From Chamaelirium japonicum (Eukaryota; Streptophyta; Magnoliopsida; Liliales; Melanthiaceae): a DNA stretch of 64,000 nucleotides. Below the pieces are notes generated by a model. It worked only from the letters and a program-made list of their open reading frames with translations. It made no database searches and was not told the origin of the DNA. Made by a program: the position numbers and the translations under genes. The stretch covers positions 67,511,744 to 67,575,743 of the forward strand of contig OX393550.1 of assembly GCA_947650365.1 (NCBI GenBank), in the 5' to 3' direction. Positions 22,902 to 34,494 of this stretch are shown here, one piece after another. The first letter of the stretch is position 1; every line of letters begins with the position of its first letter.

Positions 22902-23670
22902 GGCTCCTGGCAACCCAAGTCAACCTAATCCTTCAATTTCGCCAGTTCAAGTCGGAAGCTCGAAGAAACATCAGCTACGCCCCTTCAAGGCTAACGTTCG
23001 ATAAAAAAGCTTCTGGCAACTCAGGTCAACCTTCGATTCCGCCAGTTCAAGTCAGAAGCTCGAAGCAGAAATCGGTTACGCCCTTTAAAGGCTAAAGTTC
23101 GATAAAAAGTCTTCTAGCAACCTAGGTCAACCTAAGCCTTCGATTCTACCAGTTCAAGTTAAAAGCTCAAAGCAACACCGGCTACGCCCTTTCAAGGCTA
23201 AAGTCTGATAAAAAAGGCTCCTGGCAACCCAGGTCAACCAAAGATCTTTGATTCTGCCCGTTCAAGTCGGAAACTAGAAGGCAATTCGGCTACTCCCTTT
23301 CGAGGCTAAAGTCTGATAAAAAGGCTCCCGGCAAACCAGGTCAACCCAAGACCTTCGATTCCGCCCGTTCAAGTCGGAAACTCGAATGCAATTCGGCTAC
23401 GCCCTCTCGAGGCTAATGTCCGATAAAAAGGCTCCTGGCAACCCAGATCAACCCAAGACCTTTGATTCCACCCGTTCAAGTTGGAAGCTCGAAGGCAATT
23501 TGGCTATGCCCTCTCAAGGCTAAAGTCCGATAAAAGGCTCCTGGCAGCCCAGGTCAACCCAAGACCTTCGATTCCGCTCATTCAAGTCGGAAGCTCAAAG
23601 GCAATACGGCAATGCCTTTTCAAGGCTAAAGTCTGATAAAAAGGCTCTTGGCAATCTAGGTCAATCTAAG
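22902..23670. repeat. Tandem repeat, about 106-bp unit, seven to eight copies
   Basis: The word AAAGGCTCCTGGCAACCCAG and variants recur at about 22,901, 23,009, 23,110, 23,215, 23,322, 23,430, 23,536 and 23,643. Units also share CGTTCAAGTCGGAAGCTCGA and GCCCTTTCAAGGCTAAAGTC. Spacing is 101-108 bp. Lies between gag and an LTR-like region. Confidence 0.93.
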
Positions 23671-23719
23671 GTATTAACTATACTCATCCAAGGCAATGAG
23701 AATAAGCCCAAGGCCTTGC

Positions 23720-24260
23720 CTTGGCACTTAAAGACAAAGTCTGAGGTGACCAATGCCTCGACACTCTACAAGCCCAAGGCCCTGCCCTTGGTAGTAGAAG
23801 ACAAAGATTGACATAGGCGTCGCCACCTCGACATACACCAAGTATAAGGAAACAACCTCGGCACTCGAAGATAAAGTCCGAGGCAGACGTCGCTACCTCG
23901 ACCTACACCAAGTCCAAGGAGGCAGCCTTGGCACTCAAAGACAAAGTCCGAGGCAGGCGTCGCCGCCTCGGCATACACCAAGTCCAAGGAAACAGCCTTG
24001 GCATTTGAAGACAAAGTCTGAGGCAGGCATCACTGCCTCGATATGAACCAAGTCCAAGGAGACAACTTTGGCCCTCGAAGACAAAATCCGAGGCAGCCGT
24101 CGCCACCTCGGCATGCAGCAAGTCCAAGGATCCATCCATGGCACTTAAAAATAAAGTCTGAGACATCACCGTCGATGTCTTGGCACTTGAGCAAAAGTCC
24201 AAGCTTACTGTCTTGGCACGCAACGACGAAGTCGGAGACCAATGTATCGGCATTCGATAA
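23720..24260. repeat. Tandem repeat, about 70-bp unit, about seven copies
   Basis: GAAGACAAAGTCCGAGGCAG-like words recur at about 23,796, 23,867, 23,937, 24,007, 24,078 and 24,148. Each unit includes CACCAAGTCCAAGGA and CTTGGCACT. Frames running through it on both strands (up to 155 codons) are repeat artefacts. Confidence 0.92.
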
Positions 24261-24354
24261 AAAATCCAAGCTTGTTCTTGCCTCTCGGGTCTGAACATCA
24301 TATTGTCACCGATCATCACCCTCTCTCGATGACAGACGATTTCAAATCGGTCAG

Positions 24355-25440
24355 GGGGTGGTTGGTCCAAATCTTTTAGCGCACGCTACCCTTCGCGCCA
24401 TGGCATTCAAGGCAACGGACAATTGGTAAGCAATTGATCGTCCGACAACAATCGAACTTCCAGCAATGACCGATTGACTAAAGGTCAATATTTTTTTAGA
24501 GTTACCGCCATAATAGTCAATCCCCTGGACCATCATCGACTAATAGCGACCGATTGATTGATCATTGGCCGGAGGTCGCCCATGTCCACCCACGCACTCG
24601 ACGCCTGATGAATGCAGTCAGACTTCGATATTCACTATTTAAAGGCGACTATGCAAATTTTCCAAATCAAACTCAAGATCGATCAGAGAATCGTACTTGC
24701 AAATCAAGGGACAAGGCATCCAATACCATGGTCACATGGGCTGCCAGGTTGAATGGCATTGCCTCAATATTTGCTTAGCATGGTAGCCAATCACTGAGTC
24801 CATTGACTAATCAATGTGACATCAACGACCATGGTTCATACTACGCCAAGATCTGATACTCACCAACCTGATTGACAGAGCATCCAATCACAGGACATCA
24901 AAGACTATGATTCTTATTCGCAAACAAGGCACATTAGCCTTAGAGGGGATTACCCGAGTGGCACAGATATCGATTGCCTTCGGCTATCTCTTCTCGACCC
25001 ACCATGGAGAAAGAGGGGAGATCGGGTCAAAGGGATCTCGCATCTTTGATCCGATAAGCTCCCCTCCTTCTCTGATCGTGCCAACGGCATACCGAGAGGG
25101 GATCTGCCTCCTTTTCCCTCTCGATGATCGACAACCACGCAAGGCGGTCGCACATACCCCTCCTTCGCGATCTGCAAGGAAGAAGAAGAAGGGGGCTCAG
25201 CCTCCCCCTCTGCCATGGTCGCCCGCCCAGCAGAGGAAGAGAGGGAGATCAGCCTCCCCCTCCTCCGTGATCTATAGAAAAATCCATAAAAACATAGGGC
25301 AAAATGACGCTTCCTTGATTGTTGCCATGACAACACCCTCACGCAACCCTAGTGCCTGGCGAACACAGCAACCAGGTACGGTTGTGCATCGGGTGAAGAC
25401 TAGCCAAACATCATGCGACACCATCCTAAATTATTTTTAA
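24355..25440 (+). mobile_element. LTR-like region downstream of the 70-bp array
   Basis: A polypurine-like GGTCAGGGGGTGG (about 24,348-24,360) precedes it. It has a TATTTAAAGG word (about 24,637) and ends in C/T- and GA-rich DNA before the hairpin array. Its start does not match the LTRs at 19,033 or 28,112, so it belongs to another family or is rearranged. The overlapping 177- and 130-codon frames at 24,907-25,440 are low complexity and unassigned. Confidence 0.4.
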
Positions 25441-25624
25441 GGAACCCCCCTAGGGTTAGCACTACCCCGCACTGATAACCTCACGCATTAGTGCCTCGGG
25501 AATATAACCAAAAAAGTGTCGGTTTCAGATGGGGGTAAAATCCAGAAAATACACTATTTTCAGTACTGATACTTTATGGCCTCTCCTAGCAGCCCCAATA
25601 ACGAGGTTAGCACAATCAACAGCC

Positions 25625-26645
25625 CCTCTCTTGGTTTCGCAAAAAACCGAGAGGGGAGGGGTAGGTATCAACAACACCCCACCTCTTGATTTTGTTAGAA
25701 AACTAAGAGGGTGGGGGTGTTCAGCATCAATAGTCCACCTCTCGGTTTCGTCAGAAAACCGAGAGGGTGGGGGTGTTCAGCATCAACAACACCCCACCTC
25801 TAGATTTCGTCAGAAAACTAAGAAGATAGAGGTGTTCGGCACCTTCAGTAGCCTCCCTCTTGGTTTTAAAAAAAAAACCAAAAAGAGAGGGGGGATCGGC
25901 ATCAACACCACCCCATCTCTCGGTTTCTTGAGAAGGGTGGGGATATTCGGCATCAACAACACCCCACCTCTCTGTTTCGTCAGAAAACCGAGAGGGTGGG
26001 GGTGTTCGGCATCAACAACACCCCACCTCTCGGTTTCATTAAAAAAACTGAGAGGGTAGGGGTATTCGGCACCTTTAGCAGCCCCCCTCGTGGTTTCAAA
26101 AAAAAAACCAAGAGGGGAGGGGGGATCGGCATCAACAGTACCCCACCACTCGGTTTCGTCTAAAAACCGAGAGGGTGGGGGTATTCGGCATCAACAACAG
26201 CCAACCTCTCGATTTCATCAGAAAACCGAAAGGGGTAGGGGTGTTCAGCACCAATAACACCCCACCTCTCGGTTTCAGTAGAAAACCGAGAGAGAGGATG
26301 TTCAGCATCAATAGTAGCCCAACCCTCGGCTTCGTAAGAAAACCGAAAGGGGGGTGTTCGGCATCAACAGCAGCCTACCCCTCGGTTTCGCATAAAAACC
26401 AAAAGGGGGGGGTTTCGGCATGAACAACAGCCCACCCATCGGTTTTGCACAAAAACTGAGAGGGGAGTATTCGACATCAACATCAGCTAACCCCTCGGTT
26501 TCGATAGAAAACTGAGAGGGGGGGTGTTCAACATCAATATCAGTCCACCCTTTGGTTTTGTACAAAAAACCAAGAGAGAGGAAGGAGTTTGGCATCAACA
26601 GTAGACCACCCCTCAGTTTCGTCAAAAACCGATAGGGGAGGTGTT
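25625..26645. repeat. Hairpin-forming tandem array A, about 57-bp unit, 18 copies
   Basis: Each unit carries an inverted repeat such as CCTCTCGGTTT - CGTCAG - AAAACCGAGAGG, then GGTGGGGGTGTTCGGCATCA and ACAACACCCC. Unit starts lie near 25,625, 25,681, 25,737, 25,796, 25,857, 25,915, 25,966, 26,025, 26,086, 26,145, 26,203, 26,263, 26,320, 26,376, 26,433, 26,488, 26,546 and 26,607. Several stems keep pairing although their bases differ between units (GGTTTTAAAA...AAAACC at 25,861; GGTTTCAAAA...AAAACC at 26,091). The variant pair near 25,857 and 26,086 indicates a higher-order repeat of about 229 bp. It sits between LTR-like DNA and the polypurine tract at 28,100. Confidence 0.95.
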
Positions 26646-26669
26646 GGTGTCAATAACAGTCGGGCTCAG

Positions 26670-27050
26670 ATCTGCTTAGAAAGGCTTGGGTACAACGACC
26701 ATAACTTTTGGTTTCGAACTATGATTAGACTGAAATTTGGACTGTAGGTAGATGACTTCTACCCATAACTTTTGTATCTAGTTTGAGGTCGTTTGGACTT
26801 CTGTATCCCCCACAACAATAGAAACATCATTGATCTTCTGTGCAAAATATAGACAACGAATCTGCTCAAAGAGGTCTCAATGCAACAGCCATAACTTTCG
26901 ATCTCGAATTCTGATAGATCTGAAATTTGAACTGTAGGTAAAGGAATTCGAGACACAACTTTTACATTTAGTTTGAGGTCATTTATACATCTATAGCTCC
27001 CACAGTAATAGAAACCCCGTGGACCTTTTGTGCAAAATTTGGACAACAAG
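26670..27050. repeat. Direct repeat, 190 bp, two copies
   Basis: ATCTGCTTAGAAAGGCTTGG (26,670) and ATCTGCTCAAAGAGGTCTCA (26,860) open two units. Both share GCCATAACTTT, CTGAAATTTG, GAACTGTAGGTA and TAGTTTGAGGTC in the same order. Separates the two hairpin arrays. Confidence 0.88.
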
Positions 27051-27051
27051 A

Positions 27052-27890
27052 AAAGGAGTCTCGGTCGAAAAATGCACTAGTTTTCTAGGAACACCCCCTT
27101 TTAAAACTGAGACTTTCAGCTTGCACCAGGAAGGCCTCGGGGAGCAAAAATAAGAAAAGAAGTCTCGGTCGAAAAATGCACTAGTTTTCCGGAAACACCC
27201 CTTATAAAACTGAGACTTTTCAGCTCACAACAGTGGGGTCTCGGTTTCTACAATAGTCATTTCCCTTGGTTTTTGCACAAAAACCAAGAGTGGGGGCTTC
27301 GGTTTCTACAGCATTCCCGCTTGGTTTCGCATAAAAACCGATAGGGGGGATCTCAGTTTCTACAGCAACGCCACCCTCGGTATTATCAAAAACCAAGAGG
27401 GGGGTCTTGGTTTCTACAACAACCTACTTTGGTTCCGCACAAAAATTGGGAGGGGGGGTCTCGATTTCTACAGTAATGCCCCCCTCGATATCGTCAAAAA
27501 CCAAGAGGGGGTCTCAGTTTCTACAATAACGCTTCCTTGGTATCATCAAAAACCGAGAGGGGGGTCTCAGTTTCTATAGCGATGCCCCTCTCGGTTTCGT
27601 CAAAAATTGAGAGGGGGGTCTCGGTTTTATCAGCAACTCCCCCCTCGGTTTCATCAAAAACCGAGAGGGAGGGTCTCGGTTTCTAATGCAACGTCCCCAT
27701 CGGCTTCGTCAAAAATCGAGAGGAGGGTCTCGATTTCTATAGCAACCCTTCCTATTTCGTCAAAAATCAAGAGGGGGTGTGTGTTAGCAGTAGCATCAAG
27801 AGGAGAAGGAGCCTCGATCAAAAAATATATTATTTTTTAGGGAACATCCCTTTATAAAATCGAGATTTTTCAGCCTGCACCAGTAAATAC
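27052..27890. repeat. Interspersed 85-105 bp repeat, three copies bracketing array B
   Basis: GTCTCGGTCGAAAAATGCAC followed by CCCTTTTAAAACTGAGACTTTCAGC occurs at about 27,057 and 27,162. A diverged third copy (GCCTCGATCAAAAAATATAT then AAAATCGAGATTTTTCAGC) lies at about 27,806-27,880, after array B. The start and end of each copy (TCTCGGT and ACTGAGA) are themselves near-complementary. Confidence 0.75.
27238..27782. repeat. Hairpin-forming tandem array B, about 54-bp unit, ten copies
   Basis: Units start with GGTCTCGGTTTCTACA-like words near 27,238, 27,297, 27,351, 27,405, 27,459, 27,511, 27,565, 27,618, 27,673 and 27,727. Each contains a stem such as CCCTCGGTTTCATCAAAAACCGAGAGG. The stem is shared with array A but the linker differs (TCTCRGTTTCTACAGCAACG instead of TGTTCGGCATCAACAACACC). 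Confidence 0.93.
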
Positions 27891-28099
27891 AGAATCGCGA
27901 CCAAATCAGTAGGAGGATCGCAAAGATAAAAAGAATATCACTATAAGAATCTAACACGGATGCGTCGGCTTGGCTCGTGACTCAAGCTATGACCTTGCTA
28001 ACCTGAACCGCGACTCTGATGGCCCTAGCCAACAATGCCAGATTTCGAAGATGTTTTGCACTATAGAATCTCAGCTGACCCAGGGGTCTTGACCCAACT

Positions 28100-28650
28100 G
28101 GGAGGGGTAACTGTGGGTGCAAAAATCATACCGGACCGGAGCAGAAACAAATAGACCCACGCAATGGCCCAGGCAGACAAGCCCAAGCCTGTGAGCCTAC
28201 TCTACAGGATCTGCAGATCAAGCCCCCTTTTTGGGACCGAACAACGGCCCATATAAGGGCCCAGTGAAGAGGCCCAAAACCAGTGCCACCTTAGTACCGC
28301 CATATCATCACTACCATATCAAGTGTATTCCTCAGCTATAAACCCCTATGGTTTACAAAGAAGGGGTTGGTCAATGGATCAGAGAAAGAGAAGATTCTAG
28401 AGCCAGAGCCAGAGCTATCTTTTTCTTTCTAGTCCTCTTCTAGTTTCTCCGTGCAATCCCATTGTACGAAGCTTCTCTCGGCCTGTCGAGAGAAAGCTCA
28501 CGCCCTATTTACTCATATTATAGTGAAGATCAAGTGGTGCCTTTCGCCCAGAGACGTAGGTCGTAAGACCGAACTTCGACAACATATCTCGTGTCACTTG
28601 TTTCTCTCGCTCTTTTACTCTGCATCACGTGCACCATCCACATTCAATCA
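28100..28650 (+). mobile_element. Gypsy polypurine tract and LTR
   Basis: GGGAGGGGTAAC (28,100-28,111) is followed by TGTGGGTGCAAAAATCATAC, related to the start of the LTR at 19,033. A TATA-like CTATAAACCCC lies at about 28,336. C/T-rich leader DNA and a GAGAGAAAGCTCACG stretch follow. The 3' border, where the Copia DNA begins, is estimated at 28,640-28,690. This makes arrays A and B the 3' untranslated part of this element. Broken fossil, one LTR visible. Confidence 0.55.
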
Positions 28651-28689
28651 AGGTTGTGGGACGAGGTCTCTAATTAAGATGGCATAGAA

Positions 28690-31600
28690 ATTTTTCCCAT
28701 AATGTCTAGTCTCATTATCTACAGTAAGCCATCTTACTCTAAACATTGATCTTGTTTACATTTGGCATTCGTCAAATAAGAAAACGACATCAAGTTTTAT
28801 TCATCTAAAGATGAAATAACAATGATAAAAACATGCAACAAAAGGACTCAACTACTCATACATGGACTCTATCAAGTTCATACAGGTCACATGACTCTAG
28901 AAAACTTTTGATGCAAGTCCCTTGGTGAGAGGGTTTGCAACCATCAAATCTGTGTAAATATGCGGAACCTCTATCACCTCCTCTTTGACTTTCTCGCAAA
29001 CAAGCATGTACTTGATATCCAAGTACTTGTTGTGTCTGATATACTTCTCATTCTTGACATACTGACAAACAGCCTCATTGTTATAAAAAAATTAGTAAAA
29101 ACATTTAGATCGAATCCATAATATCTAAACCTCCAATGAAGTTCTTCAGCCAAAGAGTAAACTTTGTAGTATCATAGCAAGCAATATACTCTGTATGCAT
29201 GGTACAGTCGGTCATAATTGACTACTTAGAGCTTTTTCATGAAATAGCTCCTCCCGCCATCAGAAAAAAAATATCTCGAATTAGATTTCAGGGTGTCTTT
29301 ACATCTCGCAAAGTCTGAGTTAGTGTAACCAATCACCTGAAACTCACTACCCTGCTTGTTAATAAGCATAAACTCTTTGGTATGCTGAATATACCTTAGA
29401 ACTTTTTTAGCTACACGCATATGAGCTATACCCGGATCCTACACATAACGATCCTACATCCCAACAGCGAAACTAATGTCTGGTCGAATATAAGTCATAA
29501 CATACATGATGCTCCCTACAATGAAAGCATACTCATCTACATCCACCTGGCTTCCCTCAGCCTGATTCTTAGGACACTGATCCTAGGAAAACACATATCC
29601 TTTCAATAATGGTATCTCACTCGAAGCACACCTAGCCATCCTGAACCTTTTCTGAACCTTCTCAACATAAGTTGTTTGTGAGAGTCCTAGAATCCATGCT
29701 GCTCTGACTCTGTGTATCTTGATCCCAATCATATAGTTTATCTGACCTATTCTTTCGTATCAAATTTATTGGACAATAAGTGATTTCCATCATGGAGCAT
29801 GTAAATGTCATTGCTCGCCAAGAGAATATTATCAACATAGAGGACGAGTATGATAAACATGCTCCTACTAGCTTTTAAATATATGCATTTGTCAACCATA
29901 TTCTACTAGAGACCATACTCGGTGGTAACCTGATCAAACTTCAGGTACCACTGACTGAAATCCTGCTTTAGCCCATAAATAAACTTCCTCAACTGGCATA
30001 CTACGAGCTTACTCCCACTGTCTGTGAAGCCCTCTAGTTGTGACATGTAAATATCCTCTGTCATATCACTATTCAGAAATGTTGTTTTAATTTACATCTG
30101 ATGCAACTCCATGTTGTGGCGAGCTACAATAGCCAGAATCACTCTCAAAGAGTCCTTAGTGGAAACCGAAGAGTAAGTCTTGCAAGAGTTAACACCCTCC
30201 TTTTGCCTGAAATCCTTAATCACCAGTCTGGCCTTGAATTTCTTGATCTTAACATCAGCATCTTTCTTGGTCTTAAAGATCCACTTGCACTCCACTACCT
30301 TCCGATTTTCTTGTATGTTTATAAGATCCCAAACATGATTATTATCCATGGATTGCAACTCCTTTCTCATGGCCTCCTACCACTGTTGAGATTCATTAAA
30401 ACCCATGGCTCCACGGAAGGAGTAGGGTCAGCAATATCAGATCCCTCACTCTGAATCTCCTTAAAATAGACCTCATAATAGTCCGGGATAGCCAAACTAC
30501 ACTGACGATCTAACCTCCTCAGCTAGACTAGCTCTACCAGAGTATTTGGAACCAGTACAACCCAAACTGGCAATAGGTCAACCTCCACCACTGTCTTAGC
30601 AGGAGCTGGTATAGTGTCTGTTATAATATCTGATTGAACAACTAGAAAAACAACACTGGGACAACAGCTTCAGAAGAGTCCTATCTGAAAAGAGTCTCAA
30701 TTGGTCATTGACTCCCACTAAATTCTGCATCCTCTAGAAATTTTACCCTATTGGTCTTCACTATCTCCAACGGTCTAGAAGGACAGTAAAACTAGAAACC
30801 CTTTGACCTCTCAACGTAGCTAGGTATGATATACTGGAGAATAATCCCCTACTGCCTCAGATACTCAGAGAAAGGACCATGGTTTACACCATCCTGGTTT
30901 ATCCTCCCATAACATTCCCCTCCATAATTTGAGCGAACAACCTTAATTTTCTTATCAAGTTACTTCTCCAGCTCTAACTGATATGTCTGGAAGACCTCCA
31001 AAGCCTCTAACGTGTGGAGGAGAAGATACCCATAGGTATATCTGGAGAAGTCGTCAATGAACGTGACAAGATAACTTTGATCATCACGAGCTTTGACTGG
31101 GAACATACCACATATGTCCGTGTGGATCAGCTCTAAGAGCTCTGAAGCTTCGGTAGCTATGAACTTTCTCTACTTAGTTATCTTCCCTTGCCTCTGAGGC
31201 AGTCCATATAAGTACCAAAGTCTGAAAAGTCCAGACTAGGTTGAATCCCATCTTTTACCAAAACCACCACTCTCTTCCTAGAGATATGGCCCAATCTCTT
31301 GTGCCAAAGCACAACGAAATCCTTTTCTAGAAAGGAATGCTTCGAACTAGACTAGAATATAGAAAGCATCCACTAATACCAGAATATGACCCTAGTCTAA
31401 TACTAAATTATAGCTGCAAACCGCCTCCAAACTCATCAAGCAATCATTGCCGAGGAAAAACCTACCCTTCGACCTGGGTCTTCTTCCGTGCGCTCCTAAG
31501 CCCATGAAAAGTGTGGGACACACGAACAGAAGCTCTATGAGTGGACCCACCAAGAATCTAACAGTATATCTACGGTATTAGACTCATAACAGACTAAGGT

Positions 31601-31704
31601 CTGCTATAGAAATCTCAGCTTGAATGACTTCTTCTAAGAACCACTAAAGTCAAGATTCTCATATTTATTCTTCCCTCCTTTCAGCCACTCTTTCTGAATG
31701 ACAC
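28690..31704 (-). mobile_element. Copia LTR retrotransposon, pol part (split element, left piece)
   Basis: On the minus strand, from high to low coordinates: a protease/GAG-pre-integrase region (about 31,560-31,250, word LWHKRLGHISRKR), an integrase core (about 31,150-30,900, words like STRTYVVC and LITFIDD-type), the reverse transcriptase opening (30,370-30,092), an RT core with ILVLYVDNILLAS (about 29,855-29,815), and RNase H (29,420-29,226, words RVAKKVLRYIQHTKE and GYTNSDFA). These are the usual Copia domains in the usual order. The gag part continues at 47,301-47,900, beyond a Gypsy insertion. Clearly broken in many places and older than the Gypsy element inside it. Confidence 0.85.
31700..31704. 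repeat. Target-site duplication GACAC, left copy
   Basis: GACAC immediately before the 5' LTR; its twin is at 47,301-47,305. Confidence 0.88.
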
Positions 31705-34422
31705 TGTAGACACACAAATTATGTCTAACCCGAACCCGACTCGCATGCACTAATTCGGAGGCAAACCCGACACGCGCTCGGACCCGGACCCGACTCGTAT
31801 GCACCGACTCGAAATCAAACCCGACACAAACTCGGACCCGACCCATGCCAAACAAGAGGCCGGATGGGCCCATCCTCAAGTGGGGCCCACCTGGCCCCCT
31901 ACTAGAGATCCGAACCCCTCATGGGGTGGCCGGCCATGCAAGGAAAAGAAAAGAAAAGAAAAGAAAAGAAAAGAAAGAAAGAAAAGGAAAGAAAAGAAAT
32001 AAAATAAAATGAAAGAAAAGACCAAAAAGGAAACAAATACCGCTATACGCGGGGGGAGGTTGCTTATGACGTCTACGTAAGTGTGGATCTGAGCCGATCC
32101 CTCGATCCGACGGACAAGAAATAAAGCCGGGTCGCCATCAACTTTATGTGCAAGATTCAAAGTAAATCCAAAAATGATTGAGCCATAATTACCCCGCTAG
32201 AAAAGGAAAACAAATAAAAGTTTATTCCCCTCTTCAATTGAAGAATAAATCTTGGGTAGTTATGGGAGAGATTTTAAAGGGATTCAAATAAACTTCCCAT
32301 ATCTCTCCCCTCCCCCCTTCACCAATAAATAGAGGGGGAGGGGGAAGGCTCACGAGGTCGGATGGCAAGAAGCGAAGAAGCTCTGCAAAAGAGGAGACAT
32401 GCCCTTCATCGACCCAAGGCTTCACGAGGCACGGGCAAGCCTATCCCTTTGGGACCGGCTTAGTCCATTGAAAGTCCTCATCAATGTGAAGACCCTTGCA
32501 CAAGAAGATCATCCCTTCGACTCCGTGCACGAAGAAGAAAGCTCGGAGAAGAAGAACCCTTCGACTCCGAAGACGCCAGAAGCAAAGGCCGGAGAAGAAG
32601 ATCGGAGCAGCATCATCCCGTCGTCTCCAACCACCCTTCGACTCCGAAGACGCCAGAAGCAAAGGCCGAAGAAGAAGATCGGAGCGGCACTACCCCGTTG
32701 TCTCCAATAAGCCTTCGGCTCCGATCAAGCCCAAAAGCCCGGAGAAGAAGAACGAAGAGGCATCACCCCGTCGTCTTCAATAAGCATCTGCTCCATTCAC
32801 TAAGAAGAAGGCTTGGAGAAGGATATCCGAAGCGGCGCTACACCCGTCATCTTCAACAAAGCCATCAACTCCGATTACGCCAAATACGCCTGGAGAAGAA
32901 GCCGACACCACAGCCGTCGCAAAGGTCGAAAGCTGAAGACGAAGCGAGGAAGCTCTGCAAAAGGAGAGACGCGCTCTTTATCGACCCAAGGCTTCACAAG
33001 GTATGGGCAAGCCTATCCCTTCAGGACCGGCTTAGTCCATTGAAAGCCCTCATCAACGTGAAGACCCTTGCACAAGAAGATCAAGCTTTCTACTCCGATC
33101 AAGCCCAAAAGCCCGGAGAAGAAGCCGACGCCATAACGATCAAAAAGGTGGCAAGCTGAAGACAAAGCGAGGAAGCTCTGCAGAAGAAGAGACACGCTCT
33201 TCATCGACCCGAGGCTTCATGAGGCACGGGCAAGCCTATCCCCTCGGGACCAGCTTAGTCCATTGAAAGCCCTCATCAATGTAAAGACCCTTGCACAAGA
33301 AGATCAAGCCTTCGACTCTGTGCACGAAGAAGAAAGCTCGGAGAAGAAGAACCCTTCGACTCCGAAGACGCCAGAAGCAAAGGTCGGAGAAGAAGATCGG
33401 AGTGGCACCACCCTGTCATCTCCAACAAGCCTTCGACTCCGATCAAGCCCAAAAGCCCGAAGAAGAAGACCGAAGCGTCATCACCCGTTGCCTTTGACAG
33501 ACGTCCGCTCCATCCACGGAGAAGAAAGCTTAGAGAGGACTACCAGAAGCGTCGCTACACCCGTCGTCTTCAAAGCAAATCCGATGCTACAACCGTAGCA
33601 CAGAGATCGGTGCCACCCTCACCGTCTCCAAAGGTACCCTTCGACTCCGATCATGCCAAAGAAGTCCGGAGAAGAAGAAAAGTCAAGTCGATACCTAAAC
33701 CGTCGAGGAAGCCAGAAGCCTTGAAGAAGTAGCCACCGCCGTTCGAGAAGAAGATCAAGTCGACACTGAAGCAAAAGCCCACGCAAGAAGCCAAAGCAAA
33801 AGCTCCAGTAAAGCCCGCGCCAAAGCAACGCAAGTGCCAAAGCCAAGCGACTACGCTGGTCACGAGCAAAAGCACCGCACGTTCTAGCCGATATGACGCG
33901 AAGTCAGGAAGAATGAAAGCATCGCAAGTCTCCCCCTGTCTACGTCCAAGCGCAAGCGCCGAAGCAAAGCAAAAGCCAGAGCCACGCCAAAGCTGAGCCA
34001 AAGCCCAAAGCCAAAACCAAAGCCGATGCCAAAAGCACGATCGCCGCCGTGAACCGACGATTAAGGACTCCGAGGTCAAGCAAGGATCGAGGAAGACACG
34101 AAGACTGAGGAACAATGCCAAAAATCCCCCTAGCCGAGAAAGTACGAAGCACAGAAGGGACAAAAGCAATGGCGGATACTCCTTAGCCTCTCAAAAATCC
34201 TCACCCTGTAAAGACCTCTGTCCTGGGCAACCCCTTCAGAGCTCTCGCACGAATACTACGTGGAGACGTGGACCAAAGGGACCCTCCAGATGATCTCTCC
34301 CACAATCTCCTGATCTATATTCGCCGCACCCCGGCTCACCACCCCCGAGCCCCCGGGTCCCGGTACTCTGTAATCTCGTGTGTTCGCAATAAAGACGATC
34401 CAGATCTTTTTCTGCGCATACA
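31705..34422 (+). repeat. 5' LTR of the nested Gypsy element
   Basis: 2,718 bp, TGTAGACACACAA... to ...TGCGCATACA. It contains an AAAAG-rich stretch (31,940-32,020) and a TATA region near 32,324. A motif starting AAGCGAGGAAGCTCTGCA recurs at about 32,370, 32,942 and 33,168. CTTCGACTCCGAAGACGCCAG words repeat in between, giving the LTR internal tandem character. Confidence 0.93.
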
Positions 34423-34494
34423 GATTTTTGGCACGCCCGATGGGACCTTCTCTCCTTTCTTTCGTACAGCTGAAGAAGTTGCTTCAAGTTCGCA

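Noticed and set aside
24907-25440. 177-codon plus-strand frame as a host gene
   Set aside because: It overlaps a 130-codon minus frame, is low complexity, lies in LTR-like DNA and has no splice or domain support.
25529-26423. Repeat proteins read through hairpin array A (up to 176 codons)
   Set aside because: Frames follow the tandem unit; composition is set by the repeat and there is no start or promoter context.
25625-27782. CRISPR-like array
   Set aside because: Regular repeats with short spacing, but the whole unit repeats with gradual divergence, there are no unique spacers, and the DNA is from a plant nuclear genome.
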